A stretch of 64,000 nucleotides of DNA from Clostridia bacterium (lineage in GTDB: Bacteria; Bacillota; Clostridia; Christensenellales; CAG-138), in assembly GCA_030526425.1 (NCBI GenBank), contig JAUNCT010000006.1, positions 31,483-95,482 on the forward strand, in the 5' to 3' direction. The notes under the pieces are model-generated. The model saw only the letters and a program-made list of their open reading frames with translations. It was not told the origin of the DNA and ran no database searches. Positions within the stretch are counted from its first letter, which is position 1. Each line of letters opens with the position of its first letter. The position numbers were made by a program, and so were the translations under genes. This document shows positions 10,101 to 17,172 of this stretch, one piece after another.

Positions 10101-13100
10101 GCAGATACACGTAGCTGCCCGCGCCGTATTCGCTCGTGGCGCTGCCGCCGATCACGGTGAGCAGGTATTCGCTCTCCGCGGGCTTCAGCGTGTAGGTGAA
10201 GACGACCGTTTTGCTCTCGCGGTCGTTCAGCACGGTTTTCGCGTGGATGCGGTACACGACCGTTTCATTCGCCGCGCGGCGCAGCTCGACCGGTTCGCCG
10301 TAGGGAACGAAATCGGTATCGGAGCCGACGTCCACGAGTTCGACGAAGTATTCGACGTGCGCGCCCTGCACCTCGGTGGAAAGGCGCACGAACACGTTGT
10401 TGCGGTAGACGCCCGGTTCCGGGTCGGCCTTCGGCGGCGGGAGTTCATCCCCGCCGTAGATGTGGATGACGACGCGGGTCGTGAGGTCCTTGCCGTCCGA
10501 GTCGACGTTCGCGGGCGGTTCCACGGTGCCGCGCACGGTGAACCGGTCGCCGTCACGGGTGGGGATATCCTCCTGCTTGACCTTTTCCCATTCGACGTCC
10601 GCCTTGTTGATGCTTTCCTCTTCGGTCTTGATGACGACGCCGAGCGTTGCGAGCTTGGCGTTGATGACCTCGGCGCGCGTGCCCGCAGGATACCACAGGT
10701 CGTCCGGGTCGGTGATGGAGAGGAGCTTCGCAAGGGGCGTGGTGAACATGTAGACCGCCTCGGCGTACTGTACGCTGCCCTTTTCGAGCGGGCGGAACCA
10801 CAGCGCGTCGTCGCGGCGCGCCTCATCGTGATCGGGGTCGAAGAACGCAGAGGTCGCGGAGCTGACGGGGTACGCGAAATCGTAACCGTCCTGCGGGGCG
10901 ATCTCCGCGGTCACGGCGTAGGTCGTGCCGTAGCGGATCTTGCTCTTGGTGGCGGAGCCGTCGATCGACCATTTGAGCTTGACCTTGCCCTCCGCTTCGC
11001 CGTCGATGCCGGTCACCGCCTGCGGTCCCTTATCCGAGGAGAGCGTGCCCGTAAGATACGGATCCTCGGTGAGGATCTCGCCGGGGACGGGTTCCTTCAC
11101 GCCGATGTACACCTCGCGGATCTTGTCGTTCGGGTCGCCGTAGACGGCGTTCAAAACGATCTCCGTGACGTTCTTGTCGTCGGGCACGGTGAAGCGCACG
11201 GCATTGTACACGGGCGAACCGTCGTCGCCGCGCACGGGCGTGAAATCCTTTTTGTAAACGAGCCCGGAGCCCGCGCCGACTTCCCAGCGGCGGAAGCTTT
11301 CCTTGAAGGAGGAGGAGACCTCGCTCCTCAGCGCCTGCTTTTCGGCATCGCTCCAGCGCTCGGCGGGCAGCGCGTCGATGAGCTCGAGGGTCTCGCCGAT
11401 GCTTTGCGCGGTGTCCTTGCCGATGGCGACGGCTTCATCCCCGCGCGCGTAATAATGTTTGGCAACGCCGTTCAGACCGTTTTCGACCCGCACCAGCACC
11501 ATTTCGCCGCCGACGTTGAATTCGGCTTTGACGACGAGCGCCGTATCGCGGTGGGTCTTGCCTGCGGCATCCGTGCCTTCTTCGACGGTGACGTCGGTGA
11601 TGACGAAGTTGTAAGATTTTCGGAACCCGCCCGTCGGACCCGTCGGGTTGCCGCCGGGGCTGTTCGCGAGGAGCACCTTGATGCCGGGGTCGATGCGGAA
11701 GCGGTCTATGTTGGCGTGTTCGCTGAGGTCGACGCGGATCGTGACGCGCATGATGCCGGACTTCGCTTCGATCTCCTGCGTGGCGGCGGGTTCGCTGCCG
11801 TCCCAGTTCACGGAAATGACCGCTTCGTTGTTCCAGTCGCCGGCGATGCCGTTGGTGCCGACCTTCGCCAAGCTGTATTTGTCGCGCTCGACGGCTTTGC
11901 CCGCGTAAACTTTTGCGCCGTCAACATCCGGATAATAACCGTCGATGTCGATCTCCTTGATGACCAAGGTGTTGCGCACGATCGGGATGGTTTTGTGGTC
12001 GATGAGGTCGCGCGAGGTAATGTGCGCGTTGCCGAACACGCCGACATCATCCGCCGCTTCGATGAGCGCATAACCGAACGACTCTCCGTCCTTGTCGCGG
12101 ACGGGAAAATACACCGGATTCGCAACGCCGTTCGTGTCGGTCTTGAGGACCGAGTACGCCGGATCCGCCTCGGCGCATTGGAGCGTCGCGCCCGGGATGG
12201 GCGTGTCGTCCTGCTCGATGGTCAGAACGGAAACGCGGTAAAGGACATGCGGGCAGTACACGGTTTTGCCGTAGCGGCTTTCCGCATCGCCGTGGGTGAG
12301 CGAGCGGTAGAAGTACTGCGCGGCGGGTTCGCGGTCGAACTCGTCCTTTTCGAACAGCTGCCAGGTCTTGTCCCAGAATTTCAGGTTGAGCTTGATGTGC
12401 CCGGTGTACTTGAGCGTGAGGGCGTACTTGCCCGAGATGCAGCCCTCCTCGCCCTTGACGGCGCAGGTGTGCAGCACGTCCGCGGGCGGGTCCGTCGGGG
12501 GCTTTTCGTGCTTGTCCTTTTCCCAAAGGGCGATGCCGCGCGCGCCGACGTTGATGCCCATGTTGCCGTCGAGCGCGGGACCGATGCGGTAACCGATGAT
12601 CGGCACGTCGAGCACGAGCCCCAAAAGGTGATAGGTCGCGTCGCGCCCGAAGTACACGTAGGTCTCGACGTTTTCTTCGAGGGGCGTGATGTCGGTGAAC
12701 TGCACCTTGCCGTCTTCATAGCCCTTGTCCGCGCCGGAGTAGCCCACGCGGAACCAGACGCCCGCGCCGTAGCTGCCGGCGATGTGCGCGCGGTGGTTTG
12801 CCGCCACGTAAACATCGGAGCCGGTCTCCATGCGGATGCCCCAGCCGAAGCCCGTGCCCGGGATATCGATGGGGACCTTTTTCATTTTCGACATAGGGAG
12901 CGGCGAATCGAACGCCTGCTCGCCCGCGAAGGTCGGATTCAGGGTGAGGTCGAAATGACCGAAGTTGCCGAGGTTGCCGTAGACGTCGAGCTTCCAGACC
13001 TCGTACCAACTGCCGACGAAGGTGACGCCGATGTCGGCATCCTTCGTGTAGGAGACCCAGCCGCTCGCAAAATCCGTATTGACGGCGGCGCGCGTTTCCA

Positions 13101-14064
13101 CCCCGCCCGCGCGGAGCGAGAGGTTCGCCGCCTCGTACAGATCGCCGATGGAGCCGGGCTCGCGGAGGCGCATGGTGAGCTTGTCGCCCGAAACGGAAAC
13201 GCCGTTGTTCAGAAAGAACGCGTCCTCGCCCGGGTCGGCGCCGCGGACGACCACACCGCCGATGTTCTTCAGTTCATCCTCGGAAAGTGCGGCAAGTTCT
13301 TCGGGGATCGGCGAGAAGGTGACCGTCTTTTGCGCGGAATTTCCCGTATACGGGGTACCCGCTTCGAGCACGATGAGGTCGTCGCTGTAAACGATGTAGC
13401 CTTCGATGACACCGTCGTCGACCTCCGCGGAGTTCGCGCTGCCGCGCAGGGAGAAGGTGCGCGCTGCGGGCGCGGACTTCTTCGCGGTGTTGATCTCGAC
13501 GTAGTGCCCCGCGGGGAAGTCCTCCGCGGTGGCGTTTTTCGCGAAGACGATGGCTTCGGTATACGCGGAGCTCGCGCGGACGGACCGCGCGCCGGATGCG
13601 GTGACCGCCTCGGCCTCGAGCTCGAAGTATTCGGGGATGCGCGCGCGCACCGCGGTCAGCGGCACGACGACCTCGCCCTTGCCCGGTTCGACGGTTACGG
13701 GTTCGGTGCTCACGAGGAGGCGCTTGTCCTCTTCCCGCGCGTAGTCGTTGTAAAAGCGCAGGGTGAAGCTCGTTCGCTCCGCCGTGTCGTAGGCGATCGT
13801 CGCCTTCGCTTGATCACGCGAGACCGTGACGTCGCGGATGATGCTCCCCTTTGTTTGTTCCCCACGGTCGGTGTCCATCAGCGAGACGATCGCGTCGCCG
13901 AGGACGCTCGACCCGTCGGAGGTCAGGTCGCTTTCGGTCACGACGAAGGGTTCCGCCGCGGTTTGCGCAAGCGCAGCCTGCCCCGAAAACGCCAGCACCG
14001 CCGCCGTCAGCAACGGCAGCGCCGCCCGTGTGAGTTTTTGTTCGAATAGTTTGAAAAAGCGCAT
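4168..14064 (-). CDS. Giant Cna_B-repeat cell-wall adhesin with PPKTGD sorting signal
   Basis: 3298 residues. Signal peptide about 1-33, ending FSGQAALA. The first ~1500 residues are beta-rich and unrecognised. Residues ~1525-1605 form an InlB/Listeria-Bacteroides repeat (GWATNP...LYALWE). From ~2108 onward there are about nine Cna_B units (K.W.DE.D...RP..V...L..NG and ending VTNT/VTNR) and two or three divergent SpaA/FctA-like units. They alternate in a two-type pattern: a 'GKRPS...SWSWSGYYP' type and a 'VEKKWVGTD...PVTVRLTRNG' type. A Thr-Pro linker sits near 2301-2335. The C terminus is PPKTGDENRP, a hydrophobic helix, then RRKEG, a non-canonical LPXTG sorting signal. Cna_B domains often carry isopeptide bonds and act as rigid stalks. 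No sortase gene is in the window. Start ATG 14064 has a weak AAGGA upstream. Confidence 0.93.
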   Translation of the reverse strand: MRFFKLFEQKLTRAALPLLTAAVLAFSGQAALAQTAAEPFVVTESDLTSDGSSVLGDAIVSLMDTDRGEQTKGSIIRDVTVSRDQAKATIAYDTAERTSFTLRFYNDYAREEDKRLLVSTEPVTVEPGKGEVVVPLTAVRARIPEYFELEAEAVTASGARSVRASSAYTEAIVFAKNATAEDFPAGHYVEINTAKKSAPAARTFSLRGSANSAEVDDGVIEGYIVYSDDLIVLEAGTPYTGNSAQKTVTFSPIPEELAALSEDELKNIGGVVVRGADPGEDAFFLNNGVSVSGDKLTMRLREPGSIGDLYEAANLSLRAGGVETRAAVNTDFASGWVSYTKDADIGVTFVGSWYEVWKLDVYGNLGNFGHFDLTLNPTFAGEQAFDSPLPMSKMKKVPIDIPGTGFGWGIRMETGSDVYVAANHRAHIAGSYGAGVWFRVGYSGADKGYEDGKVQFTDITPLEENVETYVYFGRDATYHLLGLVLDVPIIGYRIGPALDGNMGINVGARGIALWEKDKHEKPPTDPPADVLHTCAVKGEEGCISGKYALTLKYTGHIKLNLKFWDKTWQLFEKDEFDREPAAQYFYRSLTHGDAESRYGKTVYCPHVLYRVSVLTIEQDDTPIPGATLQCAEADPAYSVLKTDTNGVANPVYFPVRDKDGESFGYALIEAADDVGVFGNAHITSRDLIDHKTIPIVRNTLVIKEIDIDGYYPDVDGAKVYAGKAVERDKYSLAKVGTNGIAGDWNNEAVISVNWDGSEPAATQEIEAKSGIMRVTIRVDLSEHANIDRFRIDPGIKVLLANSPGGNPTGPTGGFRKSYNFVITDVTVEEGTDAAGKTHRDTALVVKAEFNVGGEMVLVRVENGLNGVAKHYYARGDEAVAIGKDTAQSIGETLELIDALPAERWSDAEKQALRSEVSSSFKESFRRWEVGAGSGLVYKKDFTPVRGDDGSPVYNAVRFTVPDDKNVTEIVLNAVYGDPNDKIREVYIGVKEPVPGEILTEDPYLTGTLSSDKGPQAVTGIDGEAEGKVKLKWSIDGSATKSKIRYGTTYAVTAEIAPQDGYDFAYPVSSATSAFFDPDHDEARRDDALWFRPLEKGSVQYAEAVYMFTTPLAKLLSITDPDDLWYPAGTRAEVINAKLATLGVVIKTEEESINKADVEWEKVKQEDIPTRDGDRFTVRGTVEPPANVDSDGKDLTTRVVIHIYGGDELPPPKADPEPGVYRNNVFVRLSTEVQGAHVEYFVELVDVGSDTDFVPYGEPVELRRAANETVVYRIHAKTVLNDRESKTVVFTYTLKPAESEYLLTVIGGSATSEYGAGSYVYLPMRSLIKLKPEEREDAVFKRWEVRKGPDPFEWEDGSGPETAEAEFRMPEEDTTIAAVFEPADGKRLITNIAVTLAEPKVGDGILAPADTQTTFCVETKTERYEFAVAQATRLDWQATGREEVSPQDPVRYGDKVTVYAEYQVEELARKTAGGAPEQSILENDLFAPSVSATVNGRPAECTVFADGRIAVTYTTFEFPAETFTVRYEGNGGDLGEIMPAQTAMKGKTITLTSLEPTRRDAVAFRGWATNPTAADPEYVYNDLDPAVFREDITLYALWEGLEIVVEWIDNENAKNTREAFNMTIDGGIPLTVDPEGGNLQTIDGVGVQRYMLNGADGMGDHSAVIENAEGDYISFGTRDGVETIYLIETRTVGGKFFVTLTAMRQFYAEKVWKIDYEEKDRPDQVIAILQGDVNPEQSALIKLIKYLKSGGDRDWGTVVEYLEEATGYSLRNLSKEAVAEKMVRIIATGRFDGSHITFKLNDLLQADTDDSYGIDTHLTYYGYQRLVLSAGNGWEGEFEPSPRFSGKVERNDDGSSWVNGKSKEITYRVVEKGEKSPVGPFSYAQFDVPEYTSAVTGKTVPAHKTYYDVSYEKNGEKTTITNTAVETHILRKDWFMLGDAEKPEKVYAGLFWRYDEEFLKRLGDAAPLNPTKIWLPETVVKGDTYTLADGAKDIGWEIPLDKIGEYGAGFLTSPVAISRLNEDNHWNAEYIIKKYGKFGLPLEHKGAELASIIVQDLIKAITGFDFPVGINPLQGFISVSVPEFKVPLIDPAVYIDEVINTWYKGSGEKKNTLTGVKVWADEGDKDKKRPESITLRIYENGSKEVATITLDGKGEGANENRWPWMYQNDAIDTEKNSYTIKEDPVTGYKTTYDGLNVTNTLSSETEDELTVEVVKQWEDDDAKNRKEVSVKVKRNGEEYATATLNEGNGWKKTLDPSKKTDADGKAYEWTVEESSLPSGYAVSYSVKKSGNKVTLTVVNKAHSTPTPTPTAAPTPTPTPPPTPTPTPTGTPTPTPGGDKVQLRGTKTWVDENDRLGKRPASVTVRLMANNDQIDVFTLNDDVSWSWGGFYPAEDEHGNKRNYYVTEDPVEGYETKIDGLNVTNTLKAPDPGKVRVTVEKKWVGTDDKHPEVPVTLRLTRNGQPYGDAFTLSAGNNWSKTFENLDEKGADGKTIEWLVTEEPVPAGFEATISSAKAETGTVVTVTNRRASDTVLLEGKKIWDDQNDKLGKRPSQVTIRLMANGKETDVFTLNAGVSWSWSGYYPEKDAAGNKISYTVKEDAVAGYETKIDGLNVTNTLKVPDPPAPGKIAVTIEKKWVGTDNTHPAVPVTVRLTRNGEPYGDAFTLSADNNWSKTVNDLEPKDANGKTYVWSAQEDPVPDGFAAETETKASKSGFVVQVTNRRVKDDDIQIGGSKIWDDENDRFGYRPSSVTFRILANGKNAVDTKVLDRSNNWKWSGVYPKADADGKAIAYSVTELPVTAYTPEFSKDKLSITNILAGSDLVLTNTVLGTDKARVFRFHITLKDAKNQPYGGALVAEKNGKDMLLGFTAGVATADLGDGDMLVIHGIPDGWEYAVTEGNNEGFTTWVIDKANTEPVSRASGSGYPDRTRARKADLKENRADFYNEQRVSLFITKVWEDEGDKYKRRPASITVNLLENGKKIASRTVTPDEAGRWMTSFEDLPQLKDGVAVTYTVSEDAVKDYTTTITGVENGFRITNTLIPPKPFTFTFKKEWVDDGTQSRPTPVFLLYDDKGNLVRGADAQPKQSATEPGTYSYELDAVFTHREQIETSPGVVEWVDVCDWFVKEQRMRYRETTYRNPASTGHAAAQDRAYNGGTVVNTYVPPVDFWFTFHKVWTDGNNSTPKFILYYPDGTVCRDESQPPTRSKDDPTKYSWKLDERLDYFVIESPVEGYGAAYQNTAGSGHADEHTRCYYRGTITNSPYKPPKTGDENRPVLWLGLSLAALTGLCVTARMLRRKEG

Positions 14065-14295
14065 GGTTCCGATTCCTTATCGTCTTGATCGGCGCGATGT
14101 TTGCGCCGCTGTGTTCTTGTTCGTTGCGAGGCTCCTCCCCGTGCGTACGGCTTCGGCGAGGATACTCCGATACAGTATACTATATTACCCGCGGAAAGGG
14201 GAAGAAAAAGGGAATACCGCAAGGAGCGGATTCCCCCTGTTTTCCCTTTGGGATGGTATAATGGTACGGAACCCAACCGAGGAGGAACCGACCCC
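14065..14295. promoter_or_regulatory. Divergent intergenic region between adhesin and sensor kinase
   Basis: On the plus strand an extended -10, TGGTATAAT (14254-14262), precedes the kinase, with a clear GGAGG at 14281-14285. On the minus strand a TATACT/TATAGT cluster near 14174-14184 may be the adhesin -10, with no good -35 seen. A small dyad CGGCGC/GCGCCG (14090-14095 and 14103-14108) would fold in the adhesin leader. The adjacent two-component pair may regulate the adhesin, but that is an inference from position only. Confidence 0.55.
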
Positions 14296-15558
14296 ATGCT
14301 CCGTACCCTGATCGCGACCGATTATGCGGCGGTCTTTCTGTTGCTGCTGACCGTCGTTCTCGTGCGCGGCAACCGCGTGCTCGAGCCGGGCGTCAAGCGC
14401 AGCTTCCGCCTGTTGATCGCCTGCACCATCCTCCGCATCGCGGTGGGCAACGCGCAGCTCGTTTACGCGCTTTCGCCCGTTTACAGCGTGTGGCGCTCGG
14501 TGTTTTCGCACCTTTCCTACCTGATGGATTCCCTGCTGCTCGTCGGCGTGCTGATGATTTCCGCGAGGGAGACGCCCGTCCGCTTCCGCGCGTTGATCGC
14601 GGTTCCGTTCGCGGTGCTTGCGGTGCTGCTTGCGGTGTCGTTCTTCGGTGGCGGATGCATCGCGTCGTTCCACGCGGATACAAACATCTACAAGCCCGGT
14701 CCCCTGCACGCCGCAGTGTGGCTCGTACCCACGGTCTATCTTGTGCTCATCGTCGTTTCGCCCTTCGCGCGGCGGACCCACTGGCAGGAAACGGCCGCCA
14801 TGCTGCTTGCGGCGTTTTCCGTCGCGGGGACGATGGTGACGGAGGTGTGCTTCGGGGGCATCGCGGGGATGCAGGAAACGGCGATCGCCTTTGCCGTGCT
14901 GGCGTATTACCTCTACTTCCAGTCGAACATCTACATTGCGGACCGCGTCGCGACGGAGCGGCGCCTGAACGAGGCGCGCATCTCCGCCATGGTGGCGCAG
15001 ATCCACCCGCACTTCGTGTGCAACGCGCTCGGCTGCATCGCCGAGATCTGCCATGAGGACGCGGAGCAAGCGGAGCGCTCGGTGCTGACGCTGGCGGCGT
15101 ACCTCCGCACCCATTACAAGACCATCGAGAACGAGGCGCCCGTTTCCTTCCGCCGGGAGCTCGAGAGCATCCGCTGCTATACGGAGCTCGAGCGGCAGGT
15201 ACTGGGCGACCGCCTGACCGTCGTGATCGACACGCCGGAAACGGGCTTTTCCGTGCCCGAGCTTGCCATCGAGACGCTGGTCGAAAACGCCATCCGCCAC
15301 GGGGTGAACCGCAAGCGCGGACCGGGCACGGTGCGCCTCACGACCGCACGCATACCGGAGGGCGTGCGCATCACGGTGGAGGACGACGGCGCGGGCTTCG
15401 ACCCCAACGCCATCGCCGAGGACGGCAACGAGCACATCGGGCTCCACTACGCAAGAACGCGCCTGACGGAGCAGTGCAACGCCGCCGTGACCGTCACCTC
15501 GAGCCCGGGCAAGGGCTGCAAGGTCGAGATACTCATCCCGAAGGAGGGCAACCGATGA
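14296..15558 (+). CDS. LytS/YehU-type membrane sensor histidine kinase
   Basis: 420 residues from the ATG at 14296, chosen because GGAGG lies ten bases upstream and an extended -10 just before it; a longer frame is open but would begin before the promoter. Residues ~1-225 hold six or seven hydrophobic segments. The cytoplasmic part has the His_kinase motif QIHPHFVCNAL, in which the first His is the expected phospho-acceptor. It is followed by an ATP-binding domain with LVENAIRHG (N box), DDGAGF (G1) and a glycine-rich end (SSPGKG). It overlaps the response regulator by 4 nt (ATGA), a coupled two-component pair. The signal is unknown. The many-helix sensor suggests a small lipophilic or peptide signal. 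Confidence 0.9.
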   Translation: MLRTLIATDYAAVFLLLLTVVLVRGNRVLEPGVKRSFRLLIACTILRIAVGNAQLVYALSPVYSVWRSVFSHLSYLMDSLLLVGVLMISARETPVRFRALIAVPFAVLAVLLAVSFFGGGCIASFHADTNIYKPGPLHAAVWLVPTVYLVLIVVSPFARRTHWQETAAMLLAAFSVAGTMVTEVCFGGIAGMQETAIAFAVLAYYLYFQSNIYIADRVATERRLNEARISAMVAQIHPHFVCNALGCIAEICHEDAEQAERSVLTLAAYLRTHYKTIENEAPVSFRRELESIRCYTELERQVLGDRLTVVIDTPETGFSVPELAIETLVENAIRHGVNRKRGPGTVRLTTARIPEGVRITVEDDGAGFDPNAIAEDGNEHIGLHYARTRLTEQCNAAVTVTSSPGKGCKVEILIPKEGNR

Positions 15559-16322
15559 ACATTTGGATCGTGGAGGACGCGCCGCTCGAGCTGAGAAGGC
15601 TCGAACGCCTCGTGAAGCAGTGCGCGCCGGAGGATGCGCTGCGCTCTTTCCCCGACGCGGAGGAGGCGCTCGCCGCAGGAGAACCCCTGCCCGACGTGGC
15701 GTTTTTGGACGTGGAGCTGCCCGGTATGTCGGGTGTGGAGCTTGCGGGGAAGCTGTGCGCGCAAAAGCCCGACTGCAACATCGTGTTCACGACGGCGTAC
15801 AGCGACTACATGCCGGACGCCTTTTCCCTCTTCGCGAGCGGATACCTGCTCAAGCCCTTTGCCGTGGAGGAGGTCGCCGCGCAGCTTGCGCATCTCCGCC
15901 ACCCCGTGCGGACGGAAGCGCCGCGCCTGTATGCGCAGACCGCGGGCAGCTTCGAGCTGTTCTGCGACGGAAAGCCCGTTGCCTTCGCCTCTTCCCGTTC
16001 GAAGGAGATGCTCGCCTACCTCATCGACCGCCGCGGCGCGAGCGTGACGAAAAAGGAGCTGTTCGCCGTGCTGTTCGAGGACTCGAGCTACACCGCAGGC
16101 AAGCAGGACCACATGAAAAAGATCGCAAGGTCGCTCCGCGTCTCGCTCGAGGCCGTCGGCTGCGGGGACCTGCTGCTGCACACGCGCAACAGCTACGCCG
16201 TGGATACGGCGCTCCTCCGCTGCGACCTGTACGAGGCGCAGAAGAACCACACCGAGGAGGCGCTGTTTTCCGTTGCGGGCTATATGGAGCAATACTCCTG
16301 GAGCGAGGGACGCTGGCGCTGA
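15555..16322 (+). CDS. Response regulator with SARP-like winged-helix output
   Basis: 255 residues from ATG 15555 (SD AAGGAGGG at 15541). Residues 1-120 are a receiver domain with acidic VEDAP, phospho-acceptor Asp in FLDVELPG, Thr in FTTAYSDY and Lys in LLKPF. The output domain is not LytTR, which is the usual partner of LytS kinases. It reads like an OmpR/SARP winged helix (LFCDGKPVAF, then SRSKEMLAYLIDRRGASVTK, then KKIARSLR). Similar 'response regulator-SARP' proteins occur in Clostridia. The gene ends 74 nt before an unrelated promoter. Target genes are unknown, and the adhesin next door is a plausible one. Confidence 0.87.
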   Translation: MNIWIVEDAPLELRRLERLVKQCAPEDALRSFPDAEEALAAGEPLPDVAFLDVELPGMSGVELAGKLCAQKPDCNIVFTTAYSDYMPDAFSLFASGYLLKPFAVEEVAAQLAHLRHPVRTEAPRLYAQTAGSFELFCDGKPVAFASSRSKEMLAYLIDRRGASVTKKELFAVLFEDSSYTAGKQDHMKKIARSLRVSLEAVGCGDLLLHTRNSYAVDTALLRCDLYEAQKNHTEEALFSVAGYMEQYSWSEGRWR

Positions 16323-16334
16323 CCCCGCGCTGCC

Positions 16335-16363
16335 TTGCGCCCGTGCCCCGCGCGTAGTATGAT
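16335..16363 (+). promoter_or_regulatory. Sigma-A type promoter of the zinc-ribbon/SHOCT gene
   Basis: TTGCGC (16335-16340), 17-nt spacer, TATGAT (16358-16363). It lies 33 nt before the start codon, with GAAAGGAG as ribosome binding site. Confidence 0.6.
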
Positions 16364-16396
16364 GGACTTGAAAACCACCCGAAAGGAGCGACCCCC

Positions 16397-17023
16397 ATGC
16401 CCATCCGCGCAATGAAGTGCCCGAACTGCGGCGCAAGCTTCGACCCGAAGACCCGCCGCTGCGAATACTGCGGCAGTTACATCATCGTTTCGGACGACAA
16501 GTACGCCGACCTCGGCAAATTCGATTTCGCCCCGCCCGCGGACGCGGAGAAGTACCCCGGCATCTACGTATTCGGAAGGCTGCTCGGCAAGGGCGAAAAG
16601 CCGATCGCCCTCGGTCTCGCGAACTGCATGAAGGGACCGATCGCCTCGGGCGGCAAGCTGCTGCTCACGAGCGAGAGCCTTTCGTTCAGCGCGCACGCGT
16701 TCAACGCCGGCCCCGGGGAGCTGAACATCGGTCTCGGTGAGATCGAAGACATCGCGCTCGGCGCCAATATGCTCATTTCGCAGAAGATCCGCGTGACGGC
16801 GGGCGGCAAAAAGCACAGCTTCGTCGTATACCACGGCAAGGACTGGGTCGAAAAGATCCGCGCGGCTGTGGATAGCTTCCGTGCGCGCGGAAATGCGGGC
16901 TCCGCGGAGACTGCACCCGCGGACTACACCGAAGAACTCGTCAAGCTGAAACAGCTCGCCGACGCGGGCGTGATCACCGCGGCGGAGTTTGCCGAAAAGA
17001 AGAGACAGCTGCTCGGTCTTTGA
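16397..17023 (+). CDS. Zinc-ribbon, GRAM-like and SHOCT domain protein
   Basis: 208 residues. An N-terminal zinc ribbon has two pairs of cysteines, CPNCG (residues ~8-12) and CEYCG (~22-26). Residues ~80-150 form a compact beta-rich segment resembling a GRAM/PH-like fold (GGKLLLTSESLSF, then VVYHGKDWVEKI). The C-terminal 30 residues are a SHOCT motif (EELVKLKQLADAGVITAAEF). SHOCT modules usually mediate oligomerisation of membrane-associated or stress proteins. No membrane helix or catalytic site is visible. It is a single-gene unit with its own promoter and terminator. The function is unknown. Confidence 0.78.
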   Translation: MPIRAMKCPNCGASFDPKTRRCEYCGSYIIVSDDKYADLGKFDFAPPADAEKYPGIYVFGRLLGKGEKPIALGLANCMKGPIASGGKLLLTSESLSFSAHAFNAGPGELNIGLGEIEDIALGANMLISQKIRVTAGGKKHSFVVYHGKDWVEKIRAAVDSFRARGNAGSAETAPADYTEELVKLKQLADAGVITAAEFAEKKRQLLGL

Positions 17024-17034
17024 CCGCACCATGC

Positions 17035-17063
17035 GACCGTCCCCGCGGACGGTCATTTTCTTT
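17035..17063 (+). terminator. Rho-independent terminator
   Basis: GACCGTCC, loop CCGC, GGACGGTC, followed by ATTTTCTTT. It ends the zinc-ribbon/SHOCT transcript. Confidence 0.85.
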
Positions 17064-17113
17064 CCCGTGGGGGAAAACTTTTTCCTCTCCCCTCTTTCCG
17101 TGGGACCGTTGCG

Positions 17114-17122
17114 TGATATAAT
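17114..17122 (+). promoter_or_regulatory. Extended -10 promoter element of the phosphatase gene
   Basis: TGATATAAT is a perfect TGn plus TATAAT. No good -35 hexamer is visible, as is common for extended -10 promoters. Confidence 0.6.
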
Positions 17123-17172
17123 GGCGGCACAGGGGCGGTTTCGCCCATGATTTTGAGCAAAGGAGAATGCAC

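Noticed and set aside
4324..14049. 3241-codon frame antisense to the Cna_B adhesin
   Set aside because: Codons ending in G/C on the sense strand become codons starting with G/C in this antisense register, which excludes stop codons. The antisense sequence is a featureless Ala/Val/Arg-rich string, while the sense product has signal peptide, domains and sorting signal.
14101..14295. Longer N terminus for the sensor kinase
   Set aside because: It would precede the promoter and lacks a ribosome site; ATG 14296 has GGAGG.
17167..17172. First ATG of the phosphatase gene as start
   Set aside because: Only one base separates it from AAAGGAG; the ATG at 17173 has normal spacing.
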